A program made the translations under genes and the position numbers. Shown here in pieces: positions 39,635 through 51,800 of a stretch of DNA of 64,000 nucleotides. Under the pieces are notes generated by a model. The model worked only from the letters and a program-made list of their open reading frames with translations. It made no database searches and was not told where the DNA came from. How positions within the stretch are numbered: the stretch's first letter is position 1; each line of letters opens with the position of its first letter. The DNA comes from Candidatus Mycobacterium methanotrophicum (lineage in GTDB: Bacteria > Actinomycetota > Actinomycetes > Mycobacteriales > Mycobacteriaceae). Location: positions 992,001 to 1,056,000 of the forward strand of contig NZ_CP097320.1 in assembly GCF_023515995.1 (NCBI RefSeq), written 5' to 3'.

Positions 39635-40834
39635 TTAGCGGTGCCCGTGATTGTGATCGTGACATTCATCGCGGGCGTCGGGGGAACCGCCCATCATGCG
39701 CAGCATCGGGACGCCGTTGCTAGCAACGAAACGGATCACCAGCAGCGTCGCGATAACCAGGAAGACGATGTTGAGCCAAGTCGTGTAGTTCCATGAGATG
39801 CCAGCGCGCATCACCGTTGCGCGCCGCTGCGAAGGAATCAGATTTGTTGCGCCGAAGATCAATTCGACAAGGTAACCGGCTGTGATCATCGCGGCATAAA
39901 ACGTGCCGAGCAACCTCAGCATCATCGTGGTGCCGTAGTACTTCCGGTAAATGTTCAGAACAGGAATGATCAACAGGTCGGCGAAGAGAAACGCGACGAC
40001 GCCGCCGAAACTGATGCCGCCGTTCCACAGCACCGCGGCCAACGGCACATTGCCGATCGAGCAGACGAACGAGGCGATCGCCACGATGGGGCCGACGATC
40101 GGTCCCCAGATCGCCGACAAAACTGGATGATCAGTAAAAAAGAAGTGCCGCCAGAACGATTCGGGCGCCCAGGCCGCAATGGTACCCGCGATCAACAGCC
40201 CGAGGATCAGGTCGCGAAGGATCGCGGTCCACTCCATGACAAACACATGTGCGACCGAGGTGAAGCCCTCCCGGGAAAACAACCGTCGCCAAAACGAACC
40301 CTCGCCTTGAACCGACATGTCCATGGCGGCATGGCCTTCCATCGAGCCGGCCAGCCCTCGATCAGCCTGCCGGCGGGCGACGTCAATGAGTCGCGAGCGC
40401 ACAAAAAGCCGGAACAGCACCGCCAGCACCACGATCATCAGTGGGCCCCCGACGAACTCCGCCGCAGTGAACTGCCAGCCCATCAGCACAGCCAGGATGA
40501 TGCCCAACTCCACCACCAGATTGGTCGAACCGAATTCGAAGGCCATGGCCGCGGTGAAATTGGCGCCCTTGCGGAACAACGACCGGGCCAAGGCCACCGC
40601 CGCATACGAGCACGACGAGGACGCGGCGCCCAGCCCCGCCGCGACGGCCAGGGTGCGCGGACGATCGTCACCTAGCAGAGCCACGATGGTCGATCGGCGC
40701 ACGACCGCCTGCACCACAGCCGACAGCGCGAAACCCAGAATCAACGCCCACAAGATCTCCCATGTCATCGACCCAGCGAGCACCAACGCATGCCCGACCG
40801 CTCGCACCGCTTCGGTTACCACCAGACCCTCCAA
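39635..40834 (-). CDS. UPF0718/DUF318-type membrane permease, His-rich C-terminus
   Basis: The 399-residue protein has about eight to ten membrane segments in two halves, with conserved stretches GLGAASSSCSYAAVALARSLF and CSIGNVPLAAVLWNGG, and a cytoplasmic loop between them. The tail DECHDHNHGHR could bind metal. The M. tuberculosis counterpart, as I recall Rv2963, belongs to the copper-responsive RicR regulon. A GC-rich palindrome of CsoR/RicR style lies 33 bp before the start, which supports metal or thiol-stress control. Transport substrate is unknown. Confidence 0.88.
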   Translation of the reverse strand: MEGLVVTEAVRAVGHALVLAGSMTWEILWALILGFALSAVVQAVVRRSTIVALLGDDRPRTLAVAAGLGAASSSCSYAAVALARSLFRKGANFTAAMAFEFGSTNLVVELGIILAVLMGWQFTAAEFVGGPLMIVVLAVLFRLFVRSRLIDVARRQADRGLAGSMEGHAAMDMSVQGEGSFWRRLFSREGFTSVAHVFVMEWTAILRDLILGLLIAGTIAAWAPESFWRHFFFTDHPVLSAIWGPIVGPIVAIASFVCSIGNVPLAAVLWNGGISFGGVVAFLFADLLIIPVLNIYRKYYGTTMMLRLLGTFYAAMITAGYLVELIFGATNLIPSQRRATVMRAGISWNYTTWLNIVFLVIATLLVIRFVASNGVPMLRMMGGSPDARDECHDHNHGHR

Positions 40835-40865
40835 TTCGGCCGTCCGTCCGCCTTGGCTCCGTCAA

Positions 40866-40884
40866 TATACCCCAAGGGGGTATA
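40866..40884 (-). promoter_or_regulatory. CsoR/RicR-type operator palindrome
   Basis: TATACCCC-AAG-GGGGTATA: perfect 8-bp half sites with a 3-bp spacer, 32-50 bp upstream of the permease ATG. This form matches the ATACCCC...GGGGTAT boxes of CsoR, RicR and CstR repressors. Which one binds (copper or persulfide) cannot be told from the site alone, and no such regulator gene is in the window. Confidence 0.7.
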
Positions 40885-41081
40885 GCGTCAATCGGAAGAT
40901 CACGTTCATGCGCCCGTCCATGATTGCCGTGAATTCGCCCGACCCGACATAATGGCGCCAAGTGTGCAGGTAAGTGGCGCAGGTCCGCCCGCTTAATGGC
41001 CGACACACCGCGCCGGCAACCCAATCACAAGCGCAACACCAGGCACACTAGTAACAACAACGATGCCGGAGGGGTGTTGCC

Positions 41082-41819
41082 GTGTACCGAGTTTTTGAGG
41101 CGCTCGACGAGCTGGGCGCCATTGTCGAAGAAGCTCGTGGTGTGCCGATGACCGCGGGCTGCGTGGTCCCCCGCGGCGACGTGCTCGAGTTGATCGACGA
41201 CATCAAGGACGCGATCCCGGGCGAGCTGGATGACGCCCAGGACGTGCTCGACGCCCGAGACTCGCTGTTGCACGAGGCCAAGGCCCACGCCGATTCCGTC
41301 ATGTCCTCGGCGAATACCGAGTCGGAGTCATTGCTCAACCACGCCCGTAGCGAGGCCGACCGGATGGTGGCCGAGGCCAAGGCGCAGGCCGACCGGATGG
41401 TGGGCGAGGCGCGCCAGCACAGCGAACGGATGGTTTCCGAGGCGCGGGAGGAATCGGTCCGTATCGCGGCAGCCGCGAAACGCGAGTACGAAGCCACCAC
41501 TGGCCGGGCCAAGTCCGAGTGCGACCGGCTTATCGAAAACGGCAACATCTCCTACGAAAAGGCCGTGCAAGAAGGCATCAAAGAACAGCAACGCCTGGTC
41601 TCGGCGACCGAGGTCCTGGAATCGGCCAAAGCCGAGGCCACTCGGCTCATCGACGCGGCACACGCCGAAGCCGACCGGCTGCGCGGTGAATGCGACATCT
41701 ACGTCGACGGCAAGCTGGCCGAGTTCGAGGAACACCTCAATAGCACGCTGCGCTCGGTGAACCGCGGCCGTCATCAGCTACGGACGGCGGCAGGCGTGCA
41801 CGACTACGCGCAGCGGTAG
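41082..41819 (+). CDS. sepIVA: Septation protein SepIVA (DivIVA-like coiled coil)
   Basis: The 245-residue protein starts VYRVFEALDELGAIVEEARG (read as Met) and carries a long coiled coil (about residues 60-220), rich in Ala, Glu, Arg with SEADRMVAEAKAQ-type repeats. It matches mycobacterial SepIVA, which is needed for cell division and acts with polar-growth factors in the inner membrane. The start is GTG 41082, following GGAGGGG. It begins the conserved plus-strand block with yceD-like, rnc and mutM genes. Confidence 0.9.
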   Translation: MYRVFEALDELGAIVEEARGVPMTAGCVVPRGDVLELIDDIKDAIPGELDDAQDVLDARDSLLHEAKAHADSVMSSANTESESLLNHARSEADRMVAEAKAQADRMVGEARQHSERMVSEAREESVRIAAAAKREYEATTGRAKSECDRLIENGNISYEKAVQEGIKEQQRLVSATEVLESAKAEATRLIDAAHAEADRLRGECDIYVDGKLAEFEEHLNSTLRSVNRGRHQLRTAAGVHDYAQR

Positions 41820-41873
41820 CCGTTGCTGCCGGCTGGCACCAGGAGGGGCAGCGCCGCCCGTAGGATTGCGGGT

Positions 41874-42461
41874 ATGGCCCGGCAGCACAGCCAAACAGCG
41901 CACCCGCGTCGGGGCTCGCCGCTAGCCGTTAACATCGCGCGGCTGCGACGGCGCCCGGGCGCAATGTTTCTCCTGCACGACGTGCTGCCCAGTCCGTCGC
42001 GCATCGGGGTGGAACTGATCGGGATCCAGGCCGGCGCGCCGTTAGAGCTCGATTTGCGAGTCGAATCAGTGTCCGAAGGCGTGTTGGTGACCGGGACGCT
42101 GGCCGCACCCACCGCCGGGGAATGCTCCCGCTGCCTAGCACCACTGCACGGGCGCGTCGAAGTCGACCTGACTGAATTGTTTGCCTATCCGGACACCCTC
42201 ACCGATGCCACCACCGAGGAAGACGAGGTCGGTCGAGTCGTCGGCGACTTCGTCGATCTCGAGCAGCCGATCATCGACGCGGTGGGGCTGGGACTACCGT
42301 TCTCGCCGGTGTGCCGGGCAGACTGCCCCGGGCTGTGCCCGCGGTGCGGCGTCGCGCTGGCCGCCGCCAAACCCAGTCATCACCATGATGAGACCGACCC
42401 GCGTTGGGCCAAGCTGGGCGCAATGTTGCGGCCCGACGACGACGGGGCCCGGCGTGAGTGA
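41874..42461 (+). CDS. YceD/DUF177 family protein
   Basis: The 195-residue protein has the DUF177 core: an N-terminal basic part, the [20 protein letters not shown] motif at about residue 85, an acidic stretch ([20 protein letters not shown]), and a second cysteine set ([13 protein letters not shown]) that could hold zinc. Homologues act in rRNA or 50S maturation and typically precede rpmF; here rnc follows instead. The start is ATG 41874; the stop overlaps the rnc start. Confidence 0.9.
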   Translation: MARQHSQTAHPRRGSPLAVNIARLRRRPGAMFLLHDVLPSPSRIGVELIGIQAGAPLELDLRVESVSEGVLVTGTLAAPTAGECSRCLAPLHGRVEVDLTELFAYPDTLTDATTEEDEVGRVVGDFVDLEQPIIDAVGLGLPFSPVCRADCPGLCPRCGVALAAAKPSHHHDETDPRWAKLGAMLRPDDDGARRE

Positions 42462-43143
42462 GCTGCTCGACGCGCTCGGCGTCGAGCTGCCCGATGGGTT
42501 GCTGACCTTGGCGCTGACCCACCGCAGCTACGCCTACGAAAACGGAGGTCTGCCCACCAACGAGCGTTTGGAGTTTCTCGGCGACGCAGTTCTGGGCCTG
42601 ACCGTCACCGATGAGCTGTTCCACCGCCACCCGGACCGCCCGGAGGGCGACCTGGCCAAACTGCGCGCCAGCGTGGTCAACACGCAGGCGCTGGCCGAAG
42701 TCGCGCGAAACCTGACCGCGGACGGCCTTGGCGCGCATCTGCTATTGGGCCGCGGCGAGATCAACACCGGCGGGTCCGACAAATCCAGCATCCTGGCGGA
42801 CGGCGTGGAATCGCTGCTGGGAGCGATCTACGTGCATCACGGGATGGACAGCGCGCGGGAGGTGATCCTGCGGTTGTTCGGTCCGCTGTTGGACGCCGCG
42901 CCCACGCTGGGCGCCGGGCTGGACTGGAAGACCAGCCTGCAGGAGCTGACCGCGTCCCGCGGCCTGGGAGCGCCGTCGTATCAGGTCAGCTCGACTGGAC
43001 CCGACCATCACAAGGAGTTCACTGCGGTCGTGAAGGTCGCTGACACCGACTACGGGTCGGGTGTGGGCCGGTCCAAGAAAGAAGCCGAGCAGCATGCCGC
43101 CGCAGCGGCGTGGAAAACGCTGAGCGTCCTCGACAGCGCGTGA
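42454..43143 (+). CDS. rnc: Ribonuclease III
   Basis: It cleaves double-stranded RNA in rRNA processing and turnover. The 229-residue protein has the signature [21 protein letters not shown] (metal-binding acids), a second acidic motif [17 protein letters not shown], and a C-terminal dsRBD ([14 protein letters not shown] to AAAAWKTL). The GTG start at 42454 overlaps the end of the YceD-like gene by eight bases. mutM follows after 16 bp. Confidence 0.97.
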   Translation: MSELLDALGVELPDGLLTLALTHRSYAYENGGLPTNERLEFLGDAVLGLTVTDELFHRHPDRPEGDLAKLRASVVNTQALAEVARNLTADGLGAHLLLGRGEINTGGSDKSSILADGVESLLGAIYVHHGMDSAREVILRLFGPLLDAAPTLGAGLDWKTSLQELTASRGLGAPSYQVSSTGPDHHKEFTAVVKVADTDYGSGVGRSKKEAEQHAAAAAWKTLSVLDSA

Positions 43144-43159
43144 CCTGAGTTTTCTTCCG

Positions 43160-44011
43160 ATGCCCGAACTACCCGAGGTCGAGGTGGTGCGGCGCGGCTT
43201 GCAGGCTCATGTGGTGGGCCGAACGATCACCGCCGTCCGCGTGCATCACCCCCGCGCGGTGCGCCGCCACGAGGCCGGCCCCGCTGACCTGACCGCGCGG
43301 CTGCTGGATGCCCGGATCACGGGTACCGACCGCCGCGGGAAATACCTGTGGCTCACGCTCGACGACGGCGAGTGCGCGCTCGTGGTGCACCTCGGCATGA
43401 GCGGCCAGATGCTCCTCGGAACGGTGCCGAACTCCAACCACCTGCGTATCGCGGCCGTCCTCGACGACGGGACAACGCTGAGCTTCGTGGACCAGCGCAC
43501 GTTCGGCGGGTGGCTACTGGCCGACCTCGTCGATGTGGGCGGCAGCGTTGTGGCGGCGTCGGTCGCCCACCTGGCGCGTGATCTGCTGGACCCGCGATTC
43601 GACACCGACGCAGTAGTAAACGTGTTGCGGCGCAAGCACTCCGAGATCAAACGCCAGCTGCTCGACCAGACGGTGGTGTCCGGGATCGGCAACATCTACG
43701 CCGACGAAGCCTTGTGGCGGGCCAAAGTGAACGGGGCCCGGCTCGCCGACAGCTTGGCCCGCAAGCAGCTAACGGCAGTGCTGGACGCGGCCGCGGACGT
43801 GATGCGCGACGCATTGGCCCAGGGCGGCACGTCATTCGATTCGCTGTATGTCAACGTCAACGGCCAATCCGGCCACTTCGCCCGGTCTCTGGATGTCTAC
43901 GGCCGCGAAGGCAAACACTGCCGTCGCTGCGGCGCGGTGATCCGCCGGGAGAAGTTCATGAACCGCTCGTCGTTCTACTGCCCGCGGTGTCAGCCACGGC
44001 CGCGGCGGTGA
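43160..44011 (+). CDS. mutM: Formamidopyrimidine-DNA glycosylase (Fpg/MutM)
   Basis: It removes 8-oxoguanine and nicks the abasic site. The 283-residue protein starts [14 protein letters not shown], with the Pro2 nucleophile and Glu3. It has the H2TH region ([15 protein letters not shown]) and a four-Cys zinc finger at the end (CRRCG ... FYCPRC). All active residues are present. The start is ATG 43160. Confidence 0.97.
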   Translation: MPELPEVEVVRRGLQAHVVGRTITAVRVHHPRAVRRHEAGPADLTARLLDARITGTDRRGKYLWLTLDDGECALVVHLGMSGQMLLGTVPNSNHLRIAAVLDDGTTLSFVDQRTFGGWLLADLVDVGGSVVAASVAHLARDLLDPRFDTDAVVNVLRRKHSEIKRQLLDQTVVSGIGNIYADEALWRAKVNGARLADSLARKQLTAVLDAAADVMRDALAQGGTSFDSLYVNVNGQSGHFARSLDVYGREGKHCRRCGAVIRREKFMNRSSFYCPRCQPRPRR

Positions 44012-44016
44012 CGCCT

Positions 44017-44072
44017 CGAGATCGACGCTGGCGCCGCGTCGGGTCGGATTTTTGGCACTGGCGTCGATCTCG
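44017..44072. terminator. Palindrome downstream of mutM
   Basis: Perfect 12-bp arms CGAGATCGACGC (44017-44028) and GCGTCGATCTCG (44061-44072) with a loosely paired 32-nt centre. It probably terminates the sepIVA-mutM unit and resembles interspersed mycobacterial palindromes. Confidence 0.5.
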
Positions 44073-44075
44073 GCG

Positions 44076-44111
44076 TTCGGCGCGACCGGGTAGATTCGGC
44101 GCGACCGGGTA
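44076..44111 (+). repeat. Direct repeat before the OsmC-like gene
   Basis: TTCGGCGCGACCGGGTA occurs at 44076-44092 and again at 44095-44111, 11 bases before the OsmC-like start. It may be a binding site for a dimeric regulator or a chance duplication. Confidence 0.6.
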
Positions 44112-44122
44112 AAAAAGAACCC

Positions 44123-44545
44123 ATGACGGAACTGTGGGTGGACCGCACCGGGGCGCGTCGTTACACCGGACGCAGCGCGCGGGGCGCGCAGGTACTCGTC
44201 GGCTCCGAGGACGTCGACGGCGTATTCACCCCGGGCGAGCTGATGAAGATCGCCCTCGCCGCCTGTAGCGGGATGGCCAGCGACCTGCCATTGACCCGTC
44301 GCCTCGGCGACGATTACCAGGCGACAGTGCGGGTGTCCGGCGCGGCTGACCGCGAGCAAGAGCGTTATCCGTTGCTGCAGGAGACCCTCGAGATCGACCT
44401 GTCAGGCCTGAGCGACACCGAGAAGGCACGGGTGCGCACCGTCGTCGAGCGCGCGATCGACCAGGTGTGCACGGTGGGGCGCACCCTCAAATCCGGTACC
44501 ACAGTCACTTTCGAGGTCGCCGATGTCTCAGGAAACCCAGCCTGA
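44123..44545 (+). CDS. OsmC-family protein
   Basis: A 140-residue OsmC-fold protein ([39 protein letters not shown]). The cysteine in ALAACSGM is the conserved peroxidatic-type residue, and a second (QVCTVGRTL) lies near residue 120, so a thiol hydroperoxide reductase role is plausible. The start is ATG. Its 3' end overlaps acyP by 23 bases. Confidence 0.9.
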   Translation: MTELWVDRTGARRYTGRSARGAQVLVGSEDVDGVFTPGELMKIALAACSGMASDLPLTRRLGDDYQATVRVSGAADREQERYPLLQETLEIDLSGLSDTEKARVRTVVERAIDQVCTVGRTLKSGTTVTFEVADVSGNPA

Positions 44546-44813
44546 CGTCCGGCTCACCGCATGGGTGCACGGCCGCGTGCAGGGCGTCGGCTTTCGTTGG
44601 TGGACCCGTAGCCGTGCGCTGGAGTTGGGTCTGACCGGATATGCGGCCAACCGGCCCGACGGGCGGGTGCAGGTCGTCGCGCAGGGTTCCCGTGACGCCT
44701 GTGAACAGCTGTTGCGCCTGGTGCGGAGCGGAAAAACACCGGGCCACGTCGACAACGTAGTTGTCGATTGGTCGCCGCGCGGCGAACCGATCACGGGCTT
44801 CAGCGAAAGGTAG
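44523..44813 (+). CDS. acyP: Acylphosphatase
   Basis: A 96-residue protein that hydrolyses acyl phosphates. The catalytic arginine is in [11 protein letters not shown] and the asparagine in [13 protein letters not shown], the two family signatures. It overlaps the OsmC-like gene and precedes smc by 11 bp, so the three form one unit. Confidence 0.95.
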   Translation: MSQETQPDVRLTAWVHGRVQGVGFRWWTRSRALELGLTGYAANRPDGRVQVVAQGSRDACEQLLRLVRSGKTPGHVDNVVVDWSPRGEPITGFSER

Positions 44814-44824
44814 TCTGGCACGCC

Positions 44825-47800
44825 GTGTACCTCAAGAGCCTGACGCTGAAGGGCTTCAAATCCTTCGCCTCGCCGACGACTCTGCGGTTTGAGCCGGGCA
44901 TCACCGCAGTGGTCGGCCCCAACGGGTCGGGCAAGTCCAACGTGGTGGACGCGCTGGCCTGGGTGATGGGGGAGCAGGGCGCCAAAACGCTGCGCGGCGG
45001 CAAGATGGAAGACGTCATCTTCGCCGGGACGTCGTCGCGGGCCCCGCTGGGCCGCGCCGAGGTCACCGTCACGATCGACAACTCGGACAACGCGTTGCCG
45101 ATCGAGTACTCCGAGGTGTCGATCACCCGCCGGATGTTCCGCGACGGCGCCAGCGAATACGAAATCAACGGCAGTAGTTGCCGTTTGATGGATGTCCAGG
45201 AGCTACTGAGCGACTCCGGCATCGGCCGGGAAATGCATGTCATCGTCGGCCAGGGCAAGCTGAACGAGATCCTCGAATCGCGGCCGGAGGATCGTCGGGC
45301 GTTCATCGAGGAAGCCGCCGGTGTGCTCAAACACCGCAAGCGCAAAGAAAAAGCCGTTCGCAAGCTGGAGGCGATGTCGGCCAACCTGGCCCGGCTCAGC
45401 GATCTGACCACCGAACTGCGCCGCCAGCTCAAACCGCTGGGCCGTCAAGCCGAAATGGCGCAGCGGGCCGCACGAATCCAGGCCGACCTGCGCGACGCCC
45501 GGCTGCGGCTGGCCGCCGACGACGTGGTCACCCGGCAGGCCGAACTCAACGACACCAACCAGGCCGAGGCGGCGCTGCGCCGCGAACACGACGAGGCCTC
45601 GGCCCGCATGACAGCGGCATCCGACGAGCTGGCCGCGCAGGAAGCCGCACTGACCCGCCTATCGGAGCGAGCCGAATCAGTTCAGCAGACCTGGTTTGGG
45701 TTGTCGGCGTTGGCCGAGCGGGTGAGCGCGACCGTGCGCATCGCCAGCGAGCGGGCGCAACACCTGGACGTCGAGCCGGCCACAACCGGCGGCCCGGACC
45801 CCGACGCGTTGGAAGCCGAGGCCCAACAAGTCGCCGCCGCCGAGCAGCAGCTGCTGGCCGAGCTGGCGGCCACCCGCACCCGGCTTGACGCCGCACGAAC
45901 CGAGCTGGCCGAGCGCGAGCGTGCCGCCGCCGAAGCCGAACAGACGCACGTCGCGGCGGTGCAAGCAGAGGCCGACCGCCGCGAGGGGCTGGCCCGGCTG
46001 GCCGGCCAGGTGGAGACCATGCGGGCGCGCGTCGAGTCGATCGATGACAGCGTGGCCAAGTTGTCCGAGCGCATCGAGGACGCCGCCGCTCGCGCCCACG
46101 AAGCGCAGGCGGAGTTCGAAACGGTGCAGGGTCGCGTCGGTGAACTCGACCAAGGTGAAGTCGGCCTCGACGAGCACCACGACCGGATGGTGGCGGCGTT
46201 GCGACTGGCCGACGAACGGGTCGCCGAGCTGCAAGCCGCTGAGCGTGGCGCCGAACGCGAGGTGGCTTCGCTGCGAGCCCGGATCGAGGCGTTGTCGACA
46301 ACGCTCGAGCGCAAGGACGGGGCGGACTGGCTCAGCCGAAACCGCAGTGGGGCGGGCCTTTTCGGTTCGCTCGCAAAGCTGGTCAACGTGGCTTCGGGTT
46401 ATGAAGCTGCGCTGGCCGCGGTCCTCGGCGCGGCCGCCGATGCGCTGGCCGCCGACAGCTTCAGCGCGGCCGCCTCGGCGGTCGCCGCGCTGAAGCAGGC
46501 CGACGGCGGCCGCGCGGCAATCGTGCTCAGCGACTGGCCGGCCACCCAGGACCCCGCGCAGACGACGACGGGCGCTCTGCCCGACGGCGCGCGCTGGGCG
46601 CTGGACCTCGTCGAGGCTCCAGCGCGGCTGCGCGGCGCGATGATCGCCATGCTCTCCGGCGTCGCGGTGGTCGGCAATCTGGACGTGGCGATGGATCTGG
46701 TGGCCGCCCGCCCACGGCTGCGCGCGGTCACGCTCGACGGCGACCTGGTCGGCGCCGGCTGGGTCAGCGGGGGTTCTGACCGCAAACCGTCGACGCTGGA
46801 GATCACCTCCGAAATCACCAAGGCGCGCACCGAACTGGCCGCAGCCGAGACGCAGGTCAGCCAACTCGCCGCGGTGTTGTCCGGCGCGCTGAGCGAGCAG
46901 ACCGCGCGCCAAGACTCCGCCGAGCAGGCGTTGGCCGCCCTCAACGAATCCGACGCCGCGATTTCGGCGGTCTACGAGCAGCTTGGTCGGCTCGGCCAAG
47001 ACGCCCGCGCCGCCGAGGATGAGTGGCGCCGGCTGCTGCGTCAGCGCGAGGAATTAGAGGCCGGGCGCGCCGAAACGCTGGCCCAACTCAGCGAGCTCGA
47101 AACCCGGTTGCGCAACGTTGAACAGACCCAGCACGTCCAGGCCGAACCCAGTCCTGCGCAGGCCCGCCAACAAATCGCCGGGGCGGCCGAGACGGCCCGC
47201 GGGGTTGAGGTGGAAGCCCGGTTGGCGGTGCGCACCGCCGAGGAGCGCGCCAATGCCGGTCGTGGACGGGCAGATTCGCTGCGTCGCGCGGCCGCCGCGG
47301 AGCGGGAGGCGAGGTTGCGTGTCCAGCAGGCCCGCGCCGCACGTGAGCATGCGGCCGCAGTGGCCGCGTCAGTGGCCGAGGCGGGGAGGCGGCTTGCCGG
47401 TCGGTTGAATCAGGTCGTCGCAGCCGCGTCGCACAACCGCGACATGCTCGCCGCCGAACGTCAACAACGGTCCGCCGCCATGGCGGCCGTTCGCGAAGAG
47501 GTCAACGCGCTGGGCACCCGGATCGCCGCGCTCACCGAGTCGCTTCACCGTGACGAGGTGGCCAAGGCCCAGGCGGCGCTGCGGATCGAGCAGCTTGAGC
47601 AGATGGTGCTCGAGCAGTTCGGCATGGCGATAGACGACCTCGTCGCCGAATACGGGCCGGACGTCCCGCTGCCGCCGACCGAGCTTGAACTCGCCGAATA
47701 CGAGCAGGCCCGTGAGCGCGGCGAGCAGGTGATCGCGCCGGCGCCCATGGCCTATGACCGGGCCACCCAAGAGCGTCGCGCCAAACGCGCCGAACGAGAG

Positions 47801-48448
47801 CTGGCCGAGCTGGGCCGGGTCAACCCGTTGGCACTCGAGGAGTTCGCGGCGCTGGAGGAGCGCTACAACTTCCTGTCTACCCAACTCGAGGACGTCAAGG
47901 CCGCGCGCAAGGACCTTCTTGATGTCGTTGCCGATGTCGACGCCCGCATCCTGCAGGTGTTCGCCGACGCCTACGCCGACGTGGAACGCGAATTCCAAGG
48001 AGTGTTCGCGGCCCTGTTCCCCGGCGGGGAGGGCCGCTTGCGGCTTACCGATCCCGACGACATGCTGACCACCGGCATCGAGGTGGAAGCTCGTCCGCCC
48101 GGTAAGAAAGTCAAGCGGCTATCGCTGCTGTCCGGTGGGGAAAAGGCGCTGACCGCGGTCGCGATGCTGGTGGCGATCTTCCGGGCGCGCCCGTCGCCGT
48201 TCTACATCATGGACGAGGTGGAAGCGGCGCTCGACGACATGAACCTGCACCGGCTGCTCGGTCTGTTCGAACAGCTGAGAACTCAGTCGCAGCTGATCGT
48301 CATCACCCACCAGAAGCCCACGATGGAGGTCGCCGACGCGCTGTACGGCGTGACGATGCGCGACGACGGCATCACCGCGGTGATCTCCCAGCGGATGCGC
48401 GGCCAGCAGGTCGACCAGCTGGTGGCGGCCGGCTCCAGCATCGACTAG
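44825..48448 (+). CDS. smc: Chromosome segregation SMC protein
   Basis: The 1207-residue protein has the head Walker [22 protein letters not shown] near residue 30, long Ala/Glu/Arg coiled coils (about 170-500 and 670-1020), a hinge near 500-660 ([25 protein letters not shown]), the ABC signature [14 protein letters not shown] and Walker [14 protein letters not shown] at the C-terminus. With ScpA/B it condenses and aligns chromosomes. The start is GTG 44825, immediately before [13 protein letters not shown]; longer sequence upstream lies inside acyP. Confidence 0.97.
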   Translation: MYLKSLTLKGFKSFASPTTLRFEPGITAVVGPNGSGKSNVVDALAWVMGEQGAKTLRGGKMEDVIFAGTSSRAPLGRAEVTVTIDNSDNALPIEYSEVSITRRMFRDGASEYEINGSSCRLMDVQELLSDSGIGREMHVIVGQGKLNEILESRPEDRRAFIEEAAGVLKHRKRKEKAVRKLEAMSANLARLSDLTTELRRQLKPLGRQAEMAQRAARIQADLRDARLRLAADDVVTRQAELNDTNQAEAALRREHDEASARMTAASDELAAQEAALTRLSERAESVQQTWFGLSALAERVSATVRIASERAQHLDVEPATTGGPDPDALEAEAQQVAAAEQQLLAELAATRTRLDAARTELAERERAAAEAEQTHVAAVQAEADRREGLARLAGQVETMRARVESIDDSVAKLSERIEDAAARAHEAQAEFETVQGRVGELDQGEVGLDEHHDRMVAALRLADERVAELQAAERGAEREVASLRARIEALSTTLERKDGADWLSRNRSGAGLFGSLAKLVNVASGYEAALAAVLGAAADALAADSFSAAASAVAALKQADGGRAAIVLSDWPATQDPAQTTTGALPDGARWALDLVEAPARLRGAMIAMLSGVAVVGNLDVAMDLVAARPRLRAVTLDGDLVGAGWVSGGSDRKPSTLEITSEITKARTELAAAETQVSQLAAVLSGALSEQTARQDSAEQALAALNESDAAISAVYEQLGRLGQDARAAEDEWRRLLRQREELEAGRAETLAQLSELETRLRNVEQTQHVQAEPSPAQARQQIAGAAETARGVEVEARLAVRTAEERANAGRGRADSLRRAAAAEREARLRVQQARAAREHAAAVAASVAEAGRRLAGRLNQVVAAASHNRDMLAAERQQRSAAMAAVREEVNALGTRIAALTESLHRDEVAKAQAALRIEQLEQMVLEQFGMAIDDLVAEYGPDVPLPPTELELAEYEQARERGEQVIAPAPMAYDRATQERRAKRAERELAELGRVNPLALEEFAALEERYNFLSTQLEDVKAARKDLLDVVADVDARILQVFADAYADVEREFQGVFAALFPGGEGRLRLTDPDDMLTTGIEVEARPPGKKVKRLSLLSGGEKALTAVAMLVAIFRARPSPFYIMDEVEAALDDMNLHRLLGLFEQLRTQSQLIVITHQKPTMEVADALYGVTMRDDGITAVISQRMRGQQVDQLVAAGSSID

Positions 48449-48504
48449 CGTCGCGCCACCGGGGGGCTGCGACGGTCACGTCACGCACCTGGGAGACTGT
48501 CGGA

Positions 48505-49785
48505 GTGTCGGAAGGTCTGTGGATCGCACTCGCGGTCGTCGTCGCGCTCGTCGTCATCGCTCTACTGGTCCTGGGTTTGCTCCGGTACCGTCGTCGCCAA
48601 ATCAGCCTGTCGGCCGGTGAGCAAACCGGCACCCTTGACCGCTCGGGCGGCTATACCGCGTCGTCGGGCATCACGTTCAGCCGCACCGAACCGGCGGACC
48701 GGATCGACACCACCGGACTGCCGGCCGTCGGGGATGACGCGACGATTCCGCGCGATGCCCCGAAGCGTCCTATCGGGGATGTGCAACTGCCCGAACCCGT
48801 CATCACTCCACCCGCTCCGGCCGCGCCCGCGCCCGCGCCGGTCACGCCGGAGATCGAGGCGATCGCACCGCCCGACGGGCGATTGGAGCGACTGCGCGGC
48901 CGGCTCGCCAGGTCGCAGAATGCGTTCGGGCGCAGCCTGTTAGGGCTGCTCGGCGGCGGCGATCTCGACGAGAGCTCCTGGGAGGAAGTGGAAGACACCC
49001 TGTTGGTCGCCGACTTGGGCCCCACAGTTACCGCCTCGGTGGTGGCCCACCTGCGCAGCCGGCTCGCCAGCAAAGATGTCCGCACCGAGGCTGAGGCCCG
49101 CGCGGTGCTACGCGAGGTGCTGATCGCCGAGCTGCAACCCGGCCTGGACCGCTCTGTGCGGGCGTTGCCGCACGACGACCACCCGTCAGTGCTGCTGGTT
49201 GTCGGCGTCAACGGCACCGGTAAAACCACCACCGTCGGCAAACTGGCGAGGGTGTTGGTCGCCGATGGTCGACGGGTCGTGCTGGGCGCCGCGGACACGT
49301 TCCGAGCCGCCGCCGCCGAGCAGTTGCAGGCCTGGGCGTCGCGGGTGGGCGCCGAGGTGGTGGGCGGAGCTGAGGGTGCGGACCCGGCGTCGGTGGCGTT
49401 TGACGCCGTCGACAAGGGCATCGCCGCGGGCGCCGACGTCGTGGTGATCGACACCGCCGGTCGGTTGCACACCAAAACCGGGCTGATGGACGAACTCGGG
49501 AAGGTCAAGCGTGTGGTGATGCGGCGCGCAGCGGTCGACGAGGTGCTGTTGGTGCTCGACGCCACCATCGGACAGAACGGGCTGGCGCAGGCGCGGGTGT
49601 TCGCCGAGGTCGTCGACATCACCGGCGCGGTGCTGACGAAGCTGGACGGCACCGCCAAAGGCGGCATCGTCTTCCGGGTTCAGCAGGAGCTGGGGGTGCC
49701 GGTGAAGCTGGTCGGGCTTGGGGAAGGACCTGACGACCTTGCGCCGTTCGAACCCGCCGCCTTCGTCGACGCACTGCTGGGCTGA
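48505..49785 (+). CDS. ftsY: Signal recognition particle receptor FtsY
   Basis: The 426-residue protein starts with one membrane segment (about residues 6-28), a Pro/Ala-rich linker, then the NG GTPase: GVNGTGKTTTVGKLAR near residue 232, DTFRAAAAEQLQAW, DTAGRLHTKTGLMDELGK, and TKLDGTAKGG. It docks ribosome-SRP complexes at the membrane. An N-terminal anchor is normal for actinobacterial FtsY. Its partner ffh is 5.6 kb downstream. The start is GTG. Confidence 0.97.
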   Translation: MSEGLWIALAVVVALVVIALLVLGLLRYRRRQISLSAGEQTGTLDRSGGYTASSGITFSRTEPADRIDTTGLPAVGDDATIPRDAPKRPIGDVQLPEPVITPPAPAAPAPAPVTPEIEAIAPPDGRLERLRGRLARSQNAFGRSLLGLLGGGDLDESSWEEVEDTLLVADLGPTVTASVVAHLRSRLASKDVRTEAEARAVLREVLIAELQPGLDRSVRALPHDDHPSVLLVVGVNGTGKTTTVGKLARVLVADGRRVVLGAADTFRAAAAEQLQAWASRVGAEVVGGAEGADPASVAFDAVDKGIAAGADVVVIDTAGRLHTKTGLMDELGKVKRVVMRRAAVDEVLLVLDATIGQNGLAQARVFAEVVDITGAVLTKLDGTAKGGIVFRVQQELGVPVKLVGLGEGPDDLAPFEPAAFVDALLG

Positions 49786-49867
49786 CGGCGGCGACCCGCT
49801 GCGCCCGGCTCCGCCGCGCTTGCGATCGCCGCGGGGTTGATATCCCTAAATACATTGGGCCTGTGAG

Positions 49868-49906
49868 GTTAATCCTGCCGAAACACACTGGCCCCATTGC
49901 CGAAAC
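49868..49906 (+). promoter_or_regulatory. Candidate GlnR box upstream of amt
   Basis: Two GAAAC motifs (49880-49884 and 49902-49906) start exactly 22 bases apart, the spacing of the two GAAAC half sites in actinobacterial GlnR boxes. A GTTAA (49868-49872) precedes the first, one base further than the GTNAC-n6-GAAAC consensus. The box lies 81 bases before amt. GlnR control of amt-glnB-glnD is known in actinobacteria. Confidence 0.55.
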
Positions 49907-49986
49907 AACCGTTGCGCAAGGTTCTGGTTCAGGCCACAGGCGACTTGTCTGACGGCCAGGCGAAGGCCGACCGGAGGTGATACCGA

Positions 49987-51749
<1,763 letters not shown>

Positions 51750-51800
51750 TACACGCCCGATGAAGACTCCTCCGGAGTAGCCGATCCGACCTGGACGGGA

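Noticed and set aside
45203..47998. Several minus-strand open frames inside smc
   Set aside because: All are shadows of the smc coiled-coil sequence; none has a ribosome site or recognisable domain.
51750..51800. Separate small gene between glnB and glnD
   Set aside because: Only 51 bases with no start and no structure that I can support.
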